Below are positions 20,124-30,650 of a stretch of DNA of 64,000 nucleotides, one piece after another; positions within the stretch are counted from its first letter, which is position 1; each line of letters opens with the position of its first letter. The stretch is from Anodontia alba (Eukaryota; Mollusca; Bivalvia; Lucinida; Lucinidae). The stretch is from the NCBI GenBank assembly GCA_964016985.1, contig OZ024835.1, positions 60,476,714-60,540,713 of the forward strand, given 5' to 3'. The notes below the pieces were generated by a model that made no database searches, was not told where the DNA came from, and saw nothing but the letters and a program-made list of their open reading frames with translations. Both the position numbers and the translations under genes were made by a program.

Positions 20124-22129
20124 CCACTAATCCACACAACATCCTACTGAGTGGAGTTGGCGATCCCTTCCTAGACCAGAACATAAGATACCACTGTCCT
20201 ATATATTGTGTATTCAATTTTGATAAAAAGATAACGCATTCTTATACACGGCATATATGGCTGTATGATAATGCTGATTACCAATCTTTATCACGTGATA
20301 TAAGTGAAACTGACTGGAACTCTTTTAAGGATAATAATGTAGATATATATGCAGCTAAAGTAACCGAAAGAATAATGACCCTTGCAAGTAAACATATACC
20401 TAATAAAACAATACGTGTACGAAATTCGGACCCTTCTTGGCTGTCTAACAGTATAAAAAGATTAATGAGAAAAAGAAAACGACTTTTCGATAAATATAAG
20501 AAATCCAAATCATTATTAGATTTTGAAAACTACAAACATGTCCGAAATAAAATTACAAATGAAATACGGAAGTCCAAAAAAACTGAAGTCGATAACTTAG
20601 CAAAAAAACTTGAAGATAACAACATAAGTCCAAAAGACTGGTGGAAGACGTTAAAGTATTATATAAAGCCAGATAAACCATCATCTATTCCCCCACTTAA
20701 TAAAGATGGAACAATTTACTTATCCGCAGAGGAAAAAGCAAACGTCCTAAATAATTTTTTCACTGAACAAACACACTTAGACGAAACTAACGCTTCTCTG
20801 CCCACAGCTACAGTCACTCCACTAGATACAATCAACACTATTATTACTACACCACATGAAGTGGAATCAGTTCTAAAGTCGTTACCTATAGGTAAAGCCA
20901 CAGGACCCGATTTAATCAATAACAGATTATTAAAAGAGCTCGCTGAATCATTATCTCTCCCTCTGTGTGAACTTTTTAACTTCTCTCTTGCAAAAGGTAA
21001 ATTCCCAAGTATATGGAAGCAGGCCAATGTTACACCAGTCTTCAAAAAGAATGATCCTTCGTGTCCATCCAATTATAGACCAATATCACTACTAAGTGCT
21101 GCCGGCAAAGTTCTTGAGAAAATTGTGTTTAAATATTTGCTTAATTTCTTTCGTGATCATCAAGTCATAACCACCTTGCAATCTGGCTTCATCCCAGGTG
21201 ACTCAACCGTAAATCAGCTTGTTGATATTTATAACACTTTCTGTAAAGCTCTCGACGAAGGTAAAGAAGTCCGAGCAGTCTTTTGTGACATAAGCAAAGC
21301 CTTTGATAGAGTATGGCACAAAGGACTTCTGTACAAACTCAAATATGTAGGTGTTACTGATTCTCTTCTTCATTGGTGCTCAGATTATTTAGCCAATAGA
21401 AAACAAAGAGTAGTTATACCTGGTGCTTGTTCTGACTGGTTACCAGTTACGGCTGGTGTCCCTCAAGGTTCTATTCTAGGCCCTCTTTTATTCCTTCTAT
21501 ATATTAATGATATAGTAGATAACATCAAAGCAACTATTAGACTGTTTGCAGACGACACAAGCCTTTACATTATAGTAGACAATCCGCACAATACCGCTGG
21601 GCAACTAAATACCGATTTGCAAATGATTCATCAGTGGGCTACCCAGTGGCTCGTTACATTCAACCCTACAAAGTCTGAGTCTATTATTTTTTCAAGAAAA
21701 CTTAATAAACCCAATCATCCTCCCATTTTTATGAATAATCAACCTATCAATGAAGTTCACACACACAAGCACTTGGGCGTGTTTCTTTCAAGTGACTGCC
21801 AATGGCATGATCATTTAGCTTACATTAAATCAAAAGCATGGAGCCGCATTAATGTCATGCGTAAATTTAAATTTAAACTTGACAGAAAATCACTCCAAAC
21901 TATGTACTTCTCTTTTATTCGCCCACTTCTTGAGTATGCCGATGTTGTATGGGATAATTGCACCCAGTACGAGGTAAACGAACTTGAAAAAATACAAAAT
22001 GAAGCAGCTCGAGTCGTAACAGGAGCCACTAAACTCGTATCTATCAATTCTCTTTATTTAGAAACAGGATGGGAACCCTTGGCATCTCGACGGAAAGACA
22101 TAAGCTATTGGTATTCTATAACATGGTAA
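20120..22129 (+). pseudogene. LINE ORF: reverse transcriptase region
   Basis: The frame is open from the T-run at 20120 through the RT domain. Visible motifs include GKATGPDLINNRLLKEL, VTPVFKKNDPSCPSNYRPIS, the motif A region FCDISKAFDRVWHKGL (catalytic Asp codon 21287-21289), GVPQGSILGPLLFLLYIND, and the active-site box FADDTSLY (FADD codons 21545-21556). The thumb region follows with HLGVFLSSDCQWHDH and LEKIQNEAARVVTGATK. All catalytic aspartates are present. The frame then drifts into DISYWYSITW and stops at 22129, where family members continue as RHKLLVFY..., so one base is missing near 22085-22100. Layout and motifs fit the CR1/jockey group. A clade assignment needs a tree. Confidence 0.92.
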
Positions 22130-22704
22130 ATAATCTTTCACCTAACTACTTATCTTCTCTCGTACCATCTACTGTTGGAAATACCACAACTTACCAGTTA
22201 CGTAATGCAGCCAATCTTCATACTATCCGTGCTAATTCACAACTTTACTATAATTCCTTTCTACCCTCTGTTATCAGAGATTGGAATGAGTTGCCAGATA
22301 ATGTGCGCAACTCACCTAGCAAAATGGTATTTAAACGTCATCTTAACAGTAACATTACTAACCCACCCAATTTTTTCTTTGCTGGTAAACGCCTGGGACA
22401 GATTCACCACGCACGATTGAGAACAAAATGTAGTTCTCTATGTGAACATCTATATTCTAAAAATATTTTAGACAACCCATTGTGTGTCTGTGGAGCCATT
22501 GAAGACACAACTCATTTCCTTTTGAAATGTAATCGTTTTAGCAATCAAAGACAAGAAATGTTGGACACAGTGACTCATATTCATACACCGACCCTTAATG
22601 TTCTCCTTTATGGAAGCCAAGAATTGAATGAAATGCAGAATCAACAAATATTTACAGCAGTACAGAATTTTATCTTAAAATCTAAACGTTTTGAAATTAG
22701 ATAA
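22069..22704 (+). pseudogene. LINE ORF: C-terminal Cys/His region
   Basis: After the second frameshift, the frame gives HKLLVFYNMVNNLSPNYLSSLV, the conserved post-RT motif (KL..FYK...G..P.YL). It then gives WNELPDNVRNS and a terminal Cys/His cluster CVCGAIEDTTHFLLKCNRF, a probable nucleic-acid-binding motif found at the C-terminus of such LINEs. It stops at 22704. The related fragment at 59390-60545 has the same order of motifs. Confidence 0.88.
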
Positions 22705-23278
22705 GCAATTAAAATAAACTAAAATAATTCTGTAATTATATAAAACAGCCCATGCTTTAACATAGCAAAATAAGATTTTTCAAGTTAGTCGACCGAAGGT
22801 CCGTTATATACTTATCCTGACGGCTAAATTTTGTTTTTGTCTTAGAGTTATTACGGTTGTTGTGTTATAGTGTTTTTTTTTATGAAAATATATCAAGACT
22901 CCATTCCCCGTGGAGCTGCAGCATCTCATTTAATCACGAACATGCATATATTTTAGATAGTAGATTATCAGGTTATCAATGGTAAATAAAATACCTAGTT
23001 ATGCAGAAATAAAGGGAATACAAATGTCCAAAGTATTCTCGTTTCTTCTGCTTATTCTGATGCATGGTTTAACATGTAAAATAGTACAATTAATTAAGCT
23101 GTAAGTTGTTCAAATCACGTATTGCTATTGTTATTGTAAGCTTTGATGATTACACATCGGGATACAGATTAATACAAGTCTTTCGACTTTCTTCTGAATC
23201 CCATTTGTATAAATTATCAATGTTTGTACTAGTTTATATTATTATATTGAAATTATACAAATAAAATATGTTTAAACC
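22705..23278 (+). other. LINE 3' untranslated region
   Basis: AT-rich, with no coding potential. It contains TCCATTCCCCGTGGAGCTGCAGC and ends with AATAAAATATGTTTAAACC directly against the MITE remnant. No long poly-A tail is present. Confidence 0.6.
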
Positions 23279-23395
23279 AATCTATGTTTTTAGCAGAAAT
23301 AAGAAAAAATAATGTATACCCCTGTAAACCCCAGTTTTACTATATAAAAGTGGGGTTAAAGGGGGTCAAAATTGTATAGGCATATTTCCGTGATG
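23279..23395. mobile_element. Family A MITE, copy 8, right part
   Basis: AATCTATGTTTTTAGCAGAAATAAG continues to the terminus TATAGGCATATTTCCGTGATG. It lacks any left half locally and completes the copy that breaks off at 17418. Confidence 0.8.
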
Positions 23396-23430
23396 TGCAA
23401 AAGGTACTAGTTAACCGCTTATATGATAAA

Positions 23431-23737
23431 TTTGTTTGTTTGTGTTGAGGTTTTACGGCCCAGTCAACCCAATGGGGTCATGTCGAGCGCGGTCAGTTTA
23501 CCTAACCACACGTTTACTGGGCAGGCTTAGTCCTCTAAGCGGTTAACCAGTATTGTGCACATTCTTTCGCCAGAAACTGACAACTGCCCTTCTTGAATCA
23601 GCGGAAGGGAGAGAATGACCGTAGAAAATATTTCATGATCAATCTCCACGAAAGAATGTTGCCGACCTCGGCGGGGTTGAACCCGCGACCTCCTGGTCTC
23701 CAGTCGGACGGCGCATCCAACTGAGCCACCGAGGCCG
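23431..23737 (-). mobile_element. tRNA-derived SINE with perfect 14-bp TSD
   Basis: Same family as 6940-7245, about 95% similar by eye. The minus-strand A-box is TGGCTCAGTTGG and the B-box is GGTTCAACCCC. It is flanked by GCTTATATGATAAA at 23417-23430 and again at 23738-23751, an exact duplication that points to recent insertion by target-primed reverse transcription. Confidence 0.93.
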
Positions 23738-24064
23738 GCTTATATGATAAAGCCTGTCCAGGTAAATATAAGAGCAGATTGACTTACTGGCTCGACATGA
23801 ACCGAACAGTGTTGACTGGGCCGTAACTCTCACTCAACCATTAGGCTGTCAATAGATTTTCTCGTGACACAACTCAGTTTGACATGTATATTGCAGTGTC
23901 ATTATCACAATAATATGTTAATTACAAAACTTGACAAGAAACATACGTTATTACAGTAACATCTCTATAATAGAGGCGCGTTGTTGGGGAAAACAACACA
24001 ATCCCATACATACATGTACCTGCAAAACTTGTCTCTGACCTGGAGCCTGATTTATACTGTATTA

Positions 24065-24493
24065 TAGTGTTACCACTGATGATCGATTATTATAATCGAT
24101 CATCAGTCACTTTTGCCTCTAATGACTGATGATCGGAAAGAATTTTAAAGTCGATAAAACAGAAAATTCTATTCTTGGAAACATATTTTCTCACTTTTTA
24201 TTGTTAAAGGGAAATCGTAAAAATGAAATACAAAGTACTACCATGTCTGTTTCAGCTAGGCGCTTCTCGTGAGTACCCACAAAACATGTTGTCATGGAGA
24301 TAAGAAAAAATTGAGTAGATACCACTCTTATCGGTCTGGAGCTATGTATTGCCGCCCTATACTACTTATAAGTACCTTAAAGAGGGCTACATGTAAAATA
24401 AGAATGAATATATGTTTTTACAAGTCGATTATTAGTCGATGATAAGTCGGTTTTACAAACTATGATCGACTATGAAATTCTGAAATTTCACTA
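24065..24493. mobile_element. hAT-type MITE (family B), copy 2, perfect 8-bp TSD
   Basis: Reverse orientation relative to 8042-8555. It runs TAGTGTTACCACTGATGATCG to GAAATTTCACTA and is flanked by CTGTATTA on both sides (24057-24064, 24494-24501). The internal palindrome is reduced to one arm (GCGCTTCTCGTGAGTACCCAC, about 24260-24282). No coding content. Confidence 0.93.
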
Positions 24494-24714
24494 CTGTATT
24501 ATCACTCTACAAAATGTCTCCCGGCTCGAGGATCTTATAAAGTTCCTTGTTTACTTCTTAATATAATGCTTAATGGGCATGGTGGCCGTCTTTGTCAAGG
24601 GACCATTGGAACAGGCTTATAAGGTTGTCAAAACATTCCACAGGCTCTTCGATGAAATACCTGGAACCCAGCTGCCAGTGCATGTACCATTATTTTTTTT
24701 TCGGATGCCCGTAG

Positions 24715-25014
24715 CTGATTGACTGTGTTGGGTTTTAATGACACGTCAACCCTTGTGGGTCATTTTGTATCGTACATGTATACTAGAGAAAGGGAGTAAA
24801 GAGATACTAGAAGAGATGAAAGAGAGGAACAGGGAAGATCAACAGGAATTAAAGTGAAGAAACAGAAGAAATAAAAAAAAACATTTCTCCCTCCCCCCCT
24901 CCCCCCCCCCTGCCCTTACCTGCTACAGCAGGCCTTGCCTAACTGTAAGCCAATATCAGATGGACGCCCCGGTGACGTAAGATACCGGGGCTTCCAACTG
25001 ATATTGGCTTACAG
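24715..25014 (+). repeat. Family G dispersed repeat, copy 2, with terminal hairpin
   Basis: Matches 11502-11765 from CTGATTGACTGTGTTGGG. It ends in a hairpin: CTGTAAGCCAATATCAGATGG ... CCAACTGATATTGGCTTACAG around GCCCCGGTGACG (24942-25014). A poly-C run (24890-24910) expands the middle. Confidence 0.7.
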
Positions 25015-25030
25015 TAGATTATGTTATGAA

Positions 25031-25308
25031 ATACGAAAACACGCCTATTCAAATATATAGAAATTTTCACCTCCAAAAACTGAAAATTTTCAGGTAAAAA
25101 AACTCTGGTATTTTTCATATATCTGCTAAAAACATAGATTGTAGGTACTCGTTAGAACCGCCTCGGCGAGGCGGTTCTAACGAGTACCCACAATTAATGT
25201 TTTTGAGCAGCAATAAGAAAAATAATGTATACCCCTGTAAACCCCAGTTTTACTATATAAAAGTGGGGTTTAAGAGGGTCAAAATTACATAGGCGTGTTT
25301 TCGTAATG
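25031..25308. mobile_element. Family A MITE, copy 9
   Basis: Left end ATACGAAAACACGCCTA (first bases altered) and right end TAGGCGTGTTTTCGTAATG. The central palindrome at about 25133-25203 is nearly perfect. It sits 16 bp from the family G hairpin. Confidence 0.87.
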
Positions 25309-25861
25309 GTTTCGCAGGATAATTGACTGGTTGGGACAAAGTATGGTAAGCAGGCCAGGGTAGGGATATGGACTACTATATCGTATAGTAAGGCTACCCA
25401 CCCTTGCCAGTTATTTTAAAGTGAAACCTACGGAAATCTGATCGTGTATTAACAGGGTTTGACCGTTTTTCTCCTGGTCCAGGTTCCAGGGACTAGGTTA
25501 AAAAGTGTGCCCGTGACAGGTGCCAAAGGGTACGCTGATTACCGTGCGGGTGATTTCCCGTTTTAAGATGGCGGCTGACTGACGAAAGAAAACCATAGTT
25601 CGTGATTTTGTAGCTGTTTTATCTTAGTGATAGGAAATGTTAGAAAGCAACAAATAAATAATCAATTACCGGACCCTTAGTCTGTTCTAGTAGAAATGGC
25701 TAAGGGCCCGGTACCAGACCGCTAGACTTGCTGACAAAAGGTCCAGTACTGGACCTCTAGCCTTGAATACCGTACCTCTAGCCACTTCCTTCTAGGAAAG
25801 ATTAACAATTTGCTTTATCGTCTTTTCCAAAATTCCATTGCAATACGACATGATTTTTCTT
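25309..25861. other. Intronic sequence, no gene seen
   Basis: Short imperfect repeats of TAC(C/T)GGACC(T/C)CTAG type occur between about 25670 and 25790. No coding or RNA signal. Confidence 0.45.
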
Positions 25862-26082
25862 TATTTGTGTTTTACGGCCCTTTCAAGAATATTTCAGTTA
25901 TATCGAGACGATCGTTCATCAAAGGTGGGCGACAACCGGAGAACCCGAGGAAAACCACCTGACCATCCGTAAGCAGAACTTGACTTTCCCCATGTGACCC
26001 GAGCGAGGCTCGAACCACAGCGGTGAGAAACCTAATGGATTAAGAGTCAACTCTCCTATCCACTAGGCTACGGGGACCCGCA
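25862..26082 (-). mobile_element. Second tRNA-derived SINE family
   Basis: On the minus strand the head GGGTCCCCGTAGCCTAGTGGATAGGAG carries an A-box (TAGCCTAGTGG) and the B-box is TGGTTCGAGCCTC. The body includes CAGGTGGTTTTCCTCGGGTTCTCCGG and ends GGGCCGTAAAACACAAATAAA. The variable region between the boxes is enlarged. It differs from the 6940 family in head and body. Confidence 0.75.
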
Positions 26083-26290
26083 CAAAATATGGCATGACTT
26101 ATATGTCTCAGTAAACGAAAAGCTCAATCCTGAGAAATTTGTTCAAAGCCTCACGTAGAATTTGAAACTTTGGCTGCATAATTTGCTTCCATTTGTGAAA
26201 CATTCTCACTACAAAAGCGCCATATTTCTTGTCTAAAACGAATCAGAAGCTACGATGGAAATAGTGATATCTTCTGAAACTTTTCTACCG

Positions 26291-26345
26291 TCCCAGCAGA
26301 AACATGACATTTATACAACGTCGCATCAACGTCACGTCCTCTGGG
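26291..26345. repeat. Family E MITE fragment
   Basis: CCCAGCAGAAACATGACATTTATACAACGTCGCATCAACGTCACGTCC is one arm of the CCCAGCGGGCACATGACG-type element. The second arm is missing. Confidence 0.65.
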
Positions 26346-26471
26346 TAGAGAGCGTCTAGATTATGACGAGGACAGGATAGGGGCAGCGATGGAGCTGGAT
26401 AGACAGCCACTCCGCATCGCCTCAATACACCATTATCGTTTTTCTGGCTATGCCCATGATTGAAGCTAATA

Positions 26472-27094
26472 CGAGGGTCCTGCAAAAAGTTCTGTCACTA
26501 TAATAGGCTTCCTCAGTTTTATCCCAGGTATATTTTAAAATGCTTCACTGCACTTGAATGGTGTGTTGAATAGCTAACGATACCCGTTTATTTCGTTCAA
26601 ATTGCTTTCCAACTGACCGAGTTATTTCAAATTGAAATAGATGCAGTCATATACACTGACCAATTTACTTGTTACGTTGGAACATGGACCAAGCAAAGGA
26701 TGGTCAGAAGTCCACCTTTTACAATTACAACGCCTCCTCTCATACATGTAAGTATGAGGTGGGGTTGGCTTCTGAAAAGGTGAAAGTTTTAAACCATCCA
26801 CCTTATTCACCTAACCTGAGTCCCTGTGACTTCTTTTTATTTCCAAGGCTTAAGAAAATGCTTTCTGGAAATAAGTATACGTCTAGAAGTTCTCTTGGCA
26901 GCGCTATTTATCAGTGTCTCCAACAGATATCAAAAGAAGACTATTTATCTGCTTTTCGCGATTGGGTAAAAAGGTTACAAAAATGTGTTTCAGTAAAGGG
27001 GAATACTTTGAAGGTTTGTAATTAAAATTTGTTTGATAAAACGTAGCACTGAAGTAATCCGAACCCAGTGACAAAACTTTTTTCAGGACCCTCG
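26472..27094 (+). mobile_element. Non-autonomous mariner, TA target sites
   Basis: Terminal inverted repeats of about 28 bp: CGAGGGTCCTGCAAAAAGTT... at the left and the inverse AACTTTTTTCAGGACCCTCG at the right. TA dinucleotides lie outside both ends (26470-26471, 27095-27096). At 623 bp it is about half the length of a full mariner. Only the transposase C-terminal half remains. Confidence 0.93.
26669..27025 (+). pseudogene. mariner transposase, C-terminal remnant
   Basis: HPPYSPNLSPCDFFLFPRLKK is the diagnostic end of the DDE/D catalytic domain of mariner transposases; the third catalytic Asp is in PCDFF. The expected HDNA(S)PHT motif reads NYNASSHT, so the second catalytic Asp is Tyr. The N-terminal DNA-binding region and the first Asp are absent. 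The tail YLSAFRDWVKRLQKCVSVKG is typical. It is inactive but sits correctly between the element's inverted repeats. Confidence 0.92.
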
Positions 27095-27177
27095 TATTTA
27101 CAATGTTTGCCATTGTCCCTATTATAAAGGATTTTATTGAACAAACCACAACGTCAGAGAACTTATCTTCGGATACG

Positions 27178-27345
27178 TGCGCCCAGCGAAGTTTTACATC
27201 CGCCTTCGCATTCCGCAGTCTGATCAGAATCTTCACTGGATGCATTTTGGATAGCCAAGGATGCAAAGTTTCTACATGCGGACAACGAAGACTCTGATCA
27301 GACTGCGCGGATGCGCAGTCTGATCTGAGTCTTCGTTGTGCGCGC
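27178..27345. repeat. Two family D palindromes
   Basis: First copy: GCGCCCAGCGAAGTTTTACATC...GCAGTCTGATCAGAATCTTCACTGG. Second, better copy: CGAAGACTCTGATCAGACTGCGC / GCGCAGTCTGATCTGAGTCTTCG (27288-27335). Confidence 0.7.
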
Positions 27346-28380
27346 ACGTGTATATTAGAAGGTACTTTTCTCGCATCGCGGTTCAGACCATAAAAACCGA
27401 CAATAAACATATACTGTATAATTAATCAAATATGCAAATAAGCACTCGGCCAGTATGGTCGACATAATTAGCAATTACTTAGTCCAGAGAAGAAACGATC
27501 GCCGCGCCAAGATGAAATACATCTTTGGAGCATTTGTAGTCATGGAATGCCCAGATCAGAATGCGCATCCGCACCCGGCACCGGCTTATCAGCAGGATAT
27601 TACCCTTGAATATATCGATATACAAATGTACAAGGAGGACCTTGATCGGACTGTGGAGTTTTTACTGACTCAGACCTAGCTGTACCATAATGCTCTAAAA
27701 ATTGGCCAAACATGCCTGAAGGAAACGGTGTAGACCCTTATCAGACACCACAGAATGCGGCGTCAGCTCAGGGTTTACACTGTTCATCAGTCATTAAGTA
27801 GCGTTTAGACAAATTAGCTGGCAGAAAATGACTTATTAAATATGTAGGACAAATTTGGTATAACAGGAGTGAATCCAAAGTGTAGGACAAATTTGGTATA
27901 AGAGGAGTTAATTCAAAGTGTAGGACTTTGGAATTGGTGGAGTTAATGGGGATAGTTTGTATTCACCCGAGAAACGTGGTGATAGCGCCTTATGTGTTTG
28001 CATGTGAGGATAAACGCTGTGTGCGTTCGTTTGTACAGGTTTGTCTTCACGAACAGACCATGCTCTGTGTCACCAAGGGCTTTCTTTCAATACTCAGACA
28101 AGCTAGGAAATTGTAACTTTGATTTATTGGTCTTTCTTTGAACGCCCAGCGGCCACGAGCCAGTAATTGCACCCAGACTGAGAAAGACGGAATTCCCCAC
28201 TCCCAACCTGCTGTCCGTAAATGATTATCTCATTTAAGTCGAATAGACTCTTCTACCAATTCTTTGGAAAAGTCTATTTCCAATAGCACGGTATCTGGTT
28301 AGTTTTACGTGCATGTTCTATAGAAAAGCCTAAATTTAATGCAAATACTGTATACCCTGATCAGATACCGCGTAATATGG
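27346..28380. other. Intronic sequence with one family C palindrome and a short tandem
   Basis: The C-type palindrome (GTGTAGACCCTTATCAGACACC ... GCGTCAGCTCAGGGTTTACAC) is at about 27728-27780. A direct repeat of about 46 bp, AGTGTAGGACAAATTTGGTATAA.AGGAGT, is at about 27845-27930. Open frames at 27455-27679 and 27928-28116 match nothing I know. Confidence 0.45.
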
Positions 28381-28383
28381 GTC

Positions 28384-28890
28384 TGTCTGTGTTGGTGTTT
28401 AACGACACGTGAACCCTTGAAGTGAGTCATTTTGTGTCGTCTCCCTGAGAAAGGAAGAAGAGATAGAAGAGATAGTAGAGGAGATGAAACAGAGGGACAG
28501 GGGAGAAAGTAGACTGGCTTCAGTCTATTGATTTAAGCAATAACTTGCATAAAAATACATTTATTGTACTTATAGAATCAAATGAACCTAATTTTTTTTC
28601 TTTCCTGATTTCTAGCCTCTATAATCATGACATTATATTGATTCTATTTTAGTGGATGTATCAAACAGGCTTAAAAGAATAAATATTTAGTCACTAGAGA
28701 CTGGAGCCAGTCTAGGGAGAAAGAGGAAAATGAACGAAAGTGACGAAACAGAAGAAATAAGAACATCCCCCACTACCCTAACCTGCAGGAAGGACAGCAG
28801 ACCTTGTCTAACTTTATGCCAATATCAGTTGTGCGCTCTTGACAAGATAAACGACACCTTCGCCTCACCCAACCACTCCCATAAACTGGG
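28384..28890 (+). repeat. Family G dispersed repeat, copy 3, interrupted
   Basis: Starts TCTGTGTTGGTGTTTAACGACACG and runs to GGGAGAAAG at 28509. It then resumes at 28715 with the same GGGAGAAAG followed by AGGAAAATGAACGAAAG and ends at CACCTTCGCCTCACCCAACCAC. The gap is the 205-bp element below. Confidence 0.75.
28510..28714. mobile_element. 205-bp MITE with 9-bp TSD (Mutator-like)
   Basis: Ends TAGACTGGCTTCAGTCT and AGACTGGAGCCAGTCTA are inverted repeats with one mismatch over 17 bp, each itself nearly palindromic. The flanks repeat GGGAGAAAG exactly (28501-28509, 28715-28723). Comparison with the uninterrupted family G copy at 11502-11765 confirms the insertion. A 9-bp duplication is typical of Mutator/MULE-type elements. 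No coding content. Confidence 0.9.
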
Positions 28891-29039
28891 TCTTCACTGT
28901 TTTCAAATTACCTTTTGGGGGTCTCCAGACATAACTGAGTTTTTCAAATTACCTTTTGAGGGTCTCCAGATATAACTGAGTTATTCAAACATGTTATTAT
29001 ATCATCCTAATTCAAGATGGTAGAAAGCATATTAATTGC

Positions 29040-29160
29040 CCTCAAATACTCCCTACACGCCTCCCCCCCTCAAATACTCCCTACACGCACCCCCCCCCCT
29101 CCCCCCCCCCCCCCACACACACACATACACACACGCACACCACCACCACCCACAAATCCA
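29040..29160. repeat. C-rich and CA-rich low-complexity tract
   Basis: Two direct copies of TCAAATACTCCCTACACGC are followed by poly-C and CACACA/CCACCACC repeats. Confidence 0.85.
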
Positions 29161-29251
29161 CTTCTATCTATGCCTTTAGTATGAAAATTTAACAAACAGG
29201 TCGAACACATAAATGTACCCTAAGGCACGAACTACTTGGAGCCTTCAATAT

Positions 29252-29358
29252 CCCAGCTAGCATTCTTTATAAATCTACAGCGAGCCGTTATCGGCCCGTC
29301 AGCTACCCTGACGGGCCGATAACGGTCCGCTGTAGATTTATAAAGAATGCTTACTGGG
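29252..29358. mobile_element. Family H palindromic MITE, copy 2
   Basis: CCCAGCTAGCATTCTTTATAAATCTACAGCG...inverse...CTGGG, a near-perfect hairpin of about 50-bp arms centred on GGCCCGTCAGCTACCCTGACGGGCC. Same ends and centre as 10639-10745, with different inner bases. Confidence 0.8.
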
Positions 29359-29362
29359 ATCA

Positions 29363-29950
29363 CCCTAACGGTGTCTCGCTATTACTTGAATACTATTGGA
29401 AGGCACGTTAAACAACAAATCATCACCACATTCGTTATATAATTGCATATACTTGGCCATAATGCCCATGATTTGGTGGTCAAATTCCTGTGCCATTATT
29501 TATTATTTTCCCCCAATACTTGCAATTTTCTACCTTCCCGTGGGAGGCCCCACTGACGTTACTTTATTTGTCTAATAATGACTAGATTACCGCACTTAGG
29601 CCAAATAAAAAAAATGCGTGCTTAGGGTAACCCTTCCCTACCTATTTTCCTGGTGAAACCCAGCATTTTTTTTTTCATGTTTTCTCAAAATAAACAATAA
29701 AAAATGATAATAGATCGTACTGGGACAAAACATTTATACTAAATATTCGGACAAGGAGGTCTGAGAAACAGATTGATCATGATCCACACTGTTTGAATTT
29801 CTATCAGTACTTTTAGATACATCTAAGTATCTACAGTGAAACAGACTAGGTAAATTTCAATTCGAATTATGTGTGAAGTTAAAAAATATTTGGTTATTAT
29901 GGTATAATTCTACATAAAATAATGTAAGAAAAAAAATCGTACCTAGCCTA
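29363..29950. other. Intronic sequence, no gene seen
   Basis: AT-rich, with no recognised repeat or coding frame. Confidence 0.45.
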
Positions 29951-29952
29951 CC

Positions 29953-30125
29953 TATTTTCCCTTCTGATTCAACAAGAGCAGCTGTCAGTTTCTGGTGAAA
30001 GAATGTGCACAAATACTGGTTAAACGCTTAGAGGACTAGACCTGCCCAGGAAAAGTGTGGTTAGGTAAACCGACCGGCTCGACATAGGGTTGACTCGGCC
30101 GTAAAACCTCAGCTCAATCAATTTT
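29953..30125 (+). repeat. SINE body fragment (+ strand)
   Basis: TTCAACAAGAGCAGCTGTCAGTTTCTGGTGAAAGAATGTGCAC ... GGTTAAACGCTTAGAGGACTAGACCTGCCCAG ... GGTTGACTCGGCCGTAAAACCTCA is the 3' body of the 6940 family without the tRNA head (5'-truncated). Confidence 0.75.
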
Positions 30126-30394
30126 AACAAGTTACCCTCAACACATTTTTGTTTTTTGTTCGGCCTTTCCTTAAATATTCGGACTTCGGCTTGTCAGAGC
30201 AAACATGGAAACTTAGATAAAACTGTTTGATCAGGGTTTACACTGTTTGCCATTCCCTCACAACAGTTTATATACAGTCAAACCTTGTTTAAATTTTAGA
30301 ATAAATATTACCGGAGTTAAGGTGTCCAAATATTTGGGGTAAGCAGTGGTCTAAGCATATTGGCTATGTCGAACGTCTAAATGGAAACATTTAA

Positions 30395-30650
30395 GGGGGG
30401 TGGGAAGGGGTAACAAGACGTTTCGCCCCCAAGTCCCCCCCACCCCATGGTCGCTTCGCCCCTAGTCGTTTCGTCTCTATTTTTTACCCTTAATCGTTTC
30501 GCACCCCCCCCCCCCCAACCCCCCCACAATACCATTTCCACCCTAGTCGTTTCGCCCCAAATCCATAAGCCCTTTCGTTTCGTCCACAACATATTGTAGG
30601 GGCTACTGTTAAAGCCTAGCTCTCGCCAAAGAGCGAAACTTATAACCATA
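30395..30650. repeat. C-rich imperfect repeat (GTTTCGCCCC units)
   Basis: About seven imperfect units of the form (TAGT)CGTTTCGCCCCCAA with poly-C. The glycine-rich minus-strand open frame here is an artefact. Confidence 0.7.

Larger units (their letters stand above)
17419..23278 (+). mobile_element. CR1/jockey-group LINE segment inserted in a family A MITE
   Basis: This 5.86-kb stretch lies between the two halves of one MITE copy. It contains about 1.9 kb of non-coding leader (with a CT/TG-rich microsatellite), the endonuclease, reverse transcriptase and C-terminal regions (19356-22704), and a 3' region of about 570 bp ending near AATAAAATATGTTTAAACC. That all 5.86 kb arrived as one element is inference from the split MITE. 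The leader could include earlier or later insertions. No clear target duplication is visible. Confidence 0.7.

Noticed and set aside
20112..20125. Programmed -1 frameshift site between endonuclease and RT frames
   Set aside because: The T6 run is not in the X XXY YYZ register, and family LINEs normally keep these domains in one frame. A missing base is simpler.
30377..30649. Gly/Trp-rich minus-strand protein
   Set aside because: It is produced by C-rich GTTTCGCCCC repeats.
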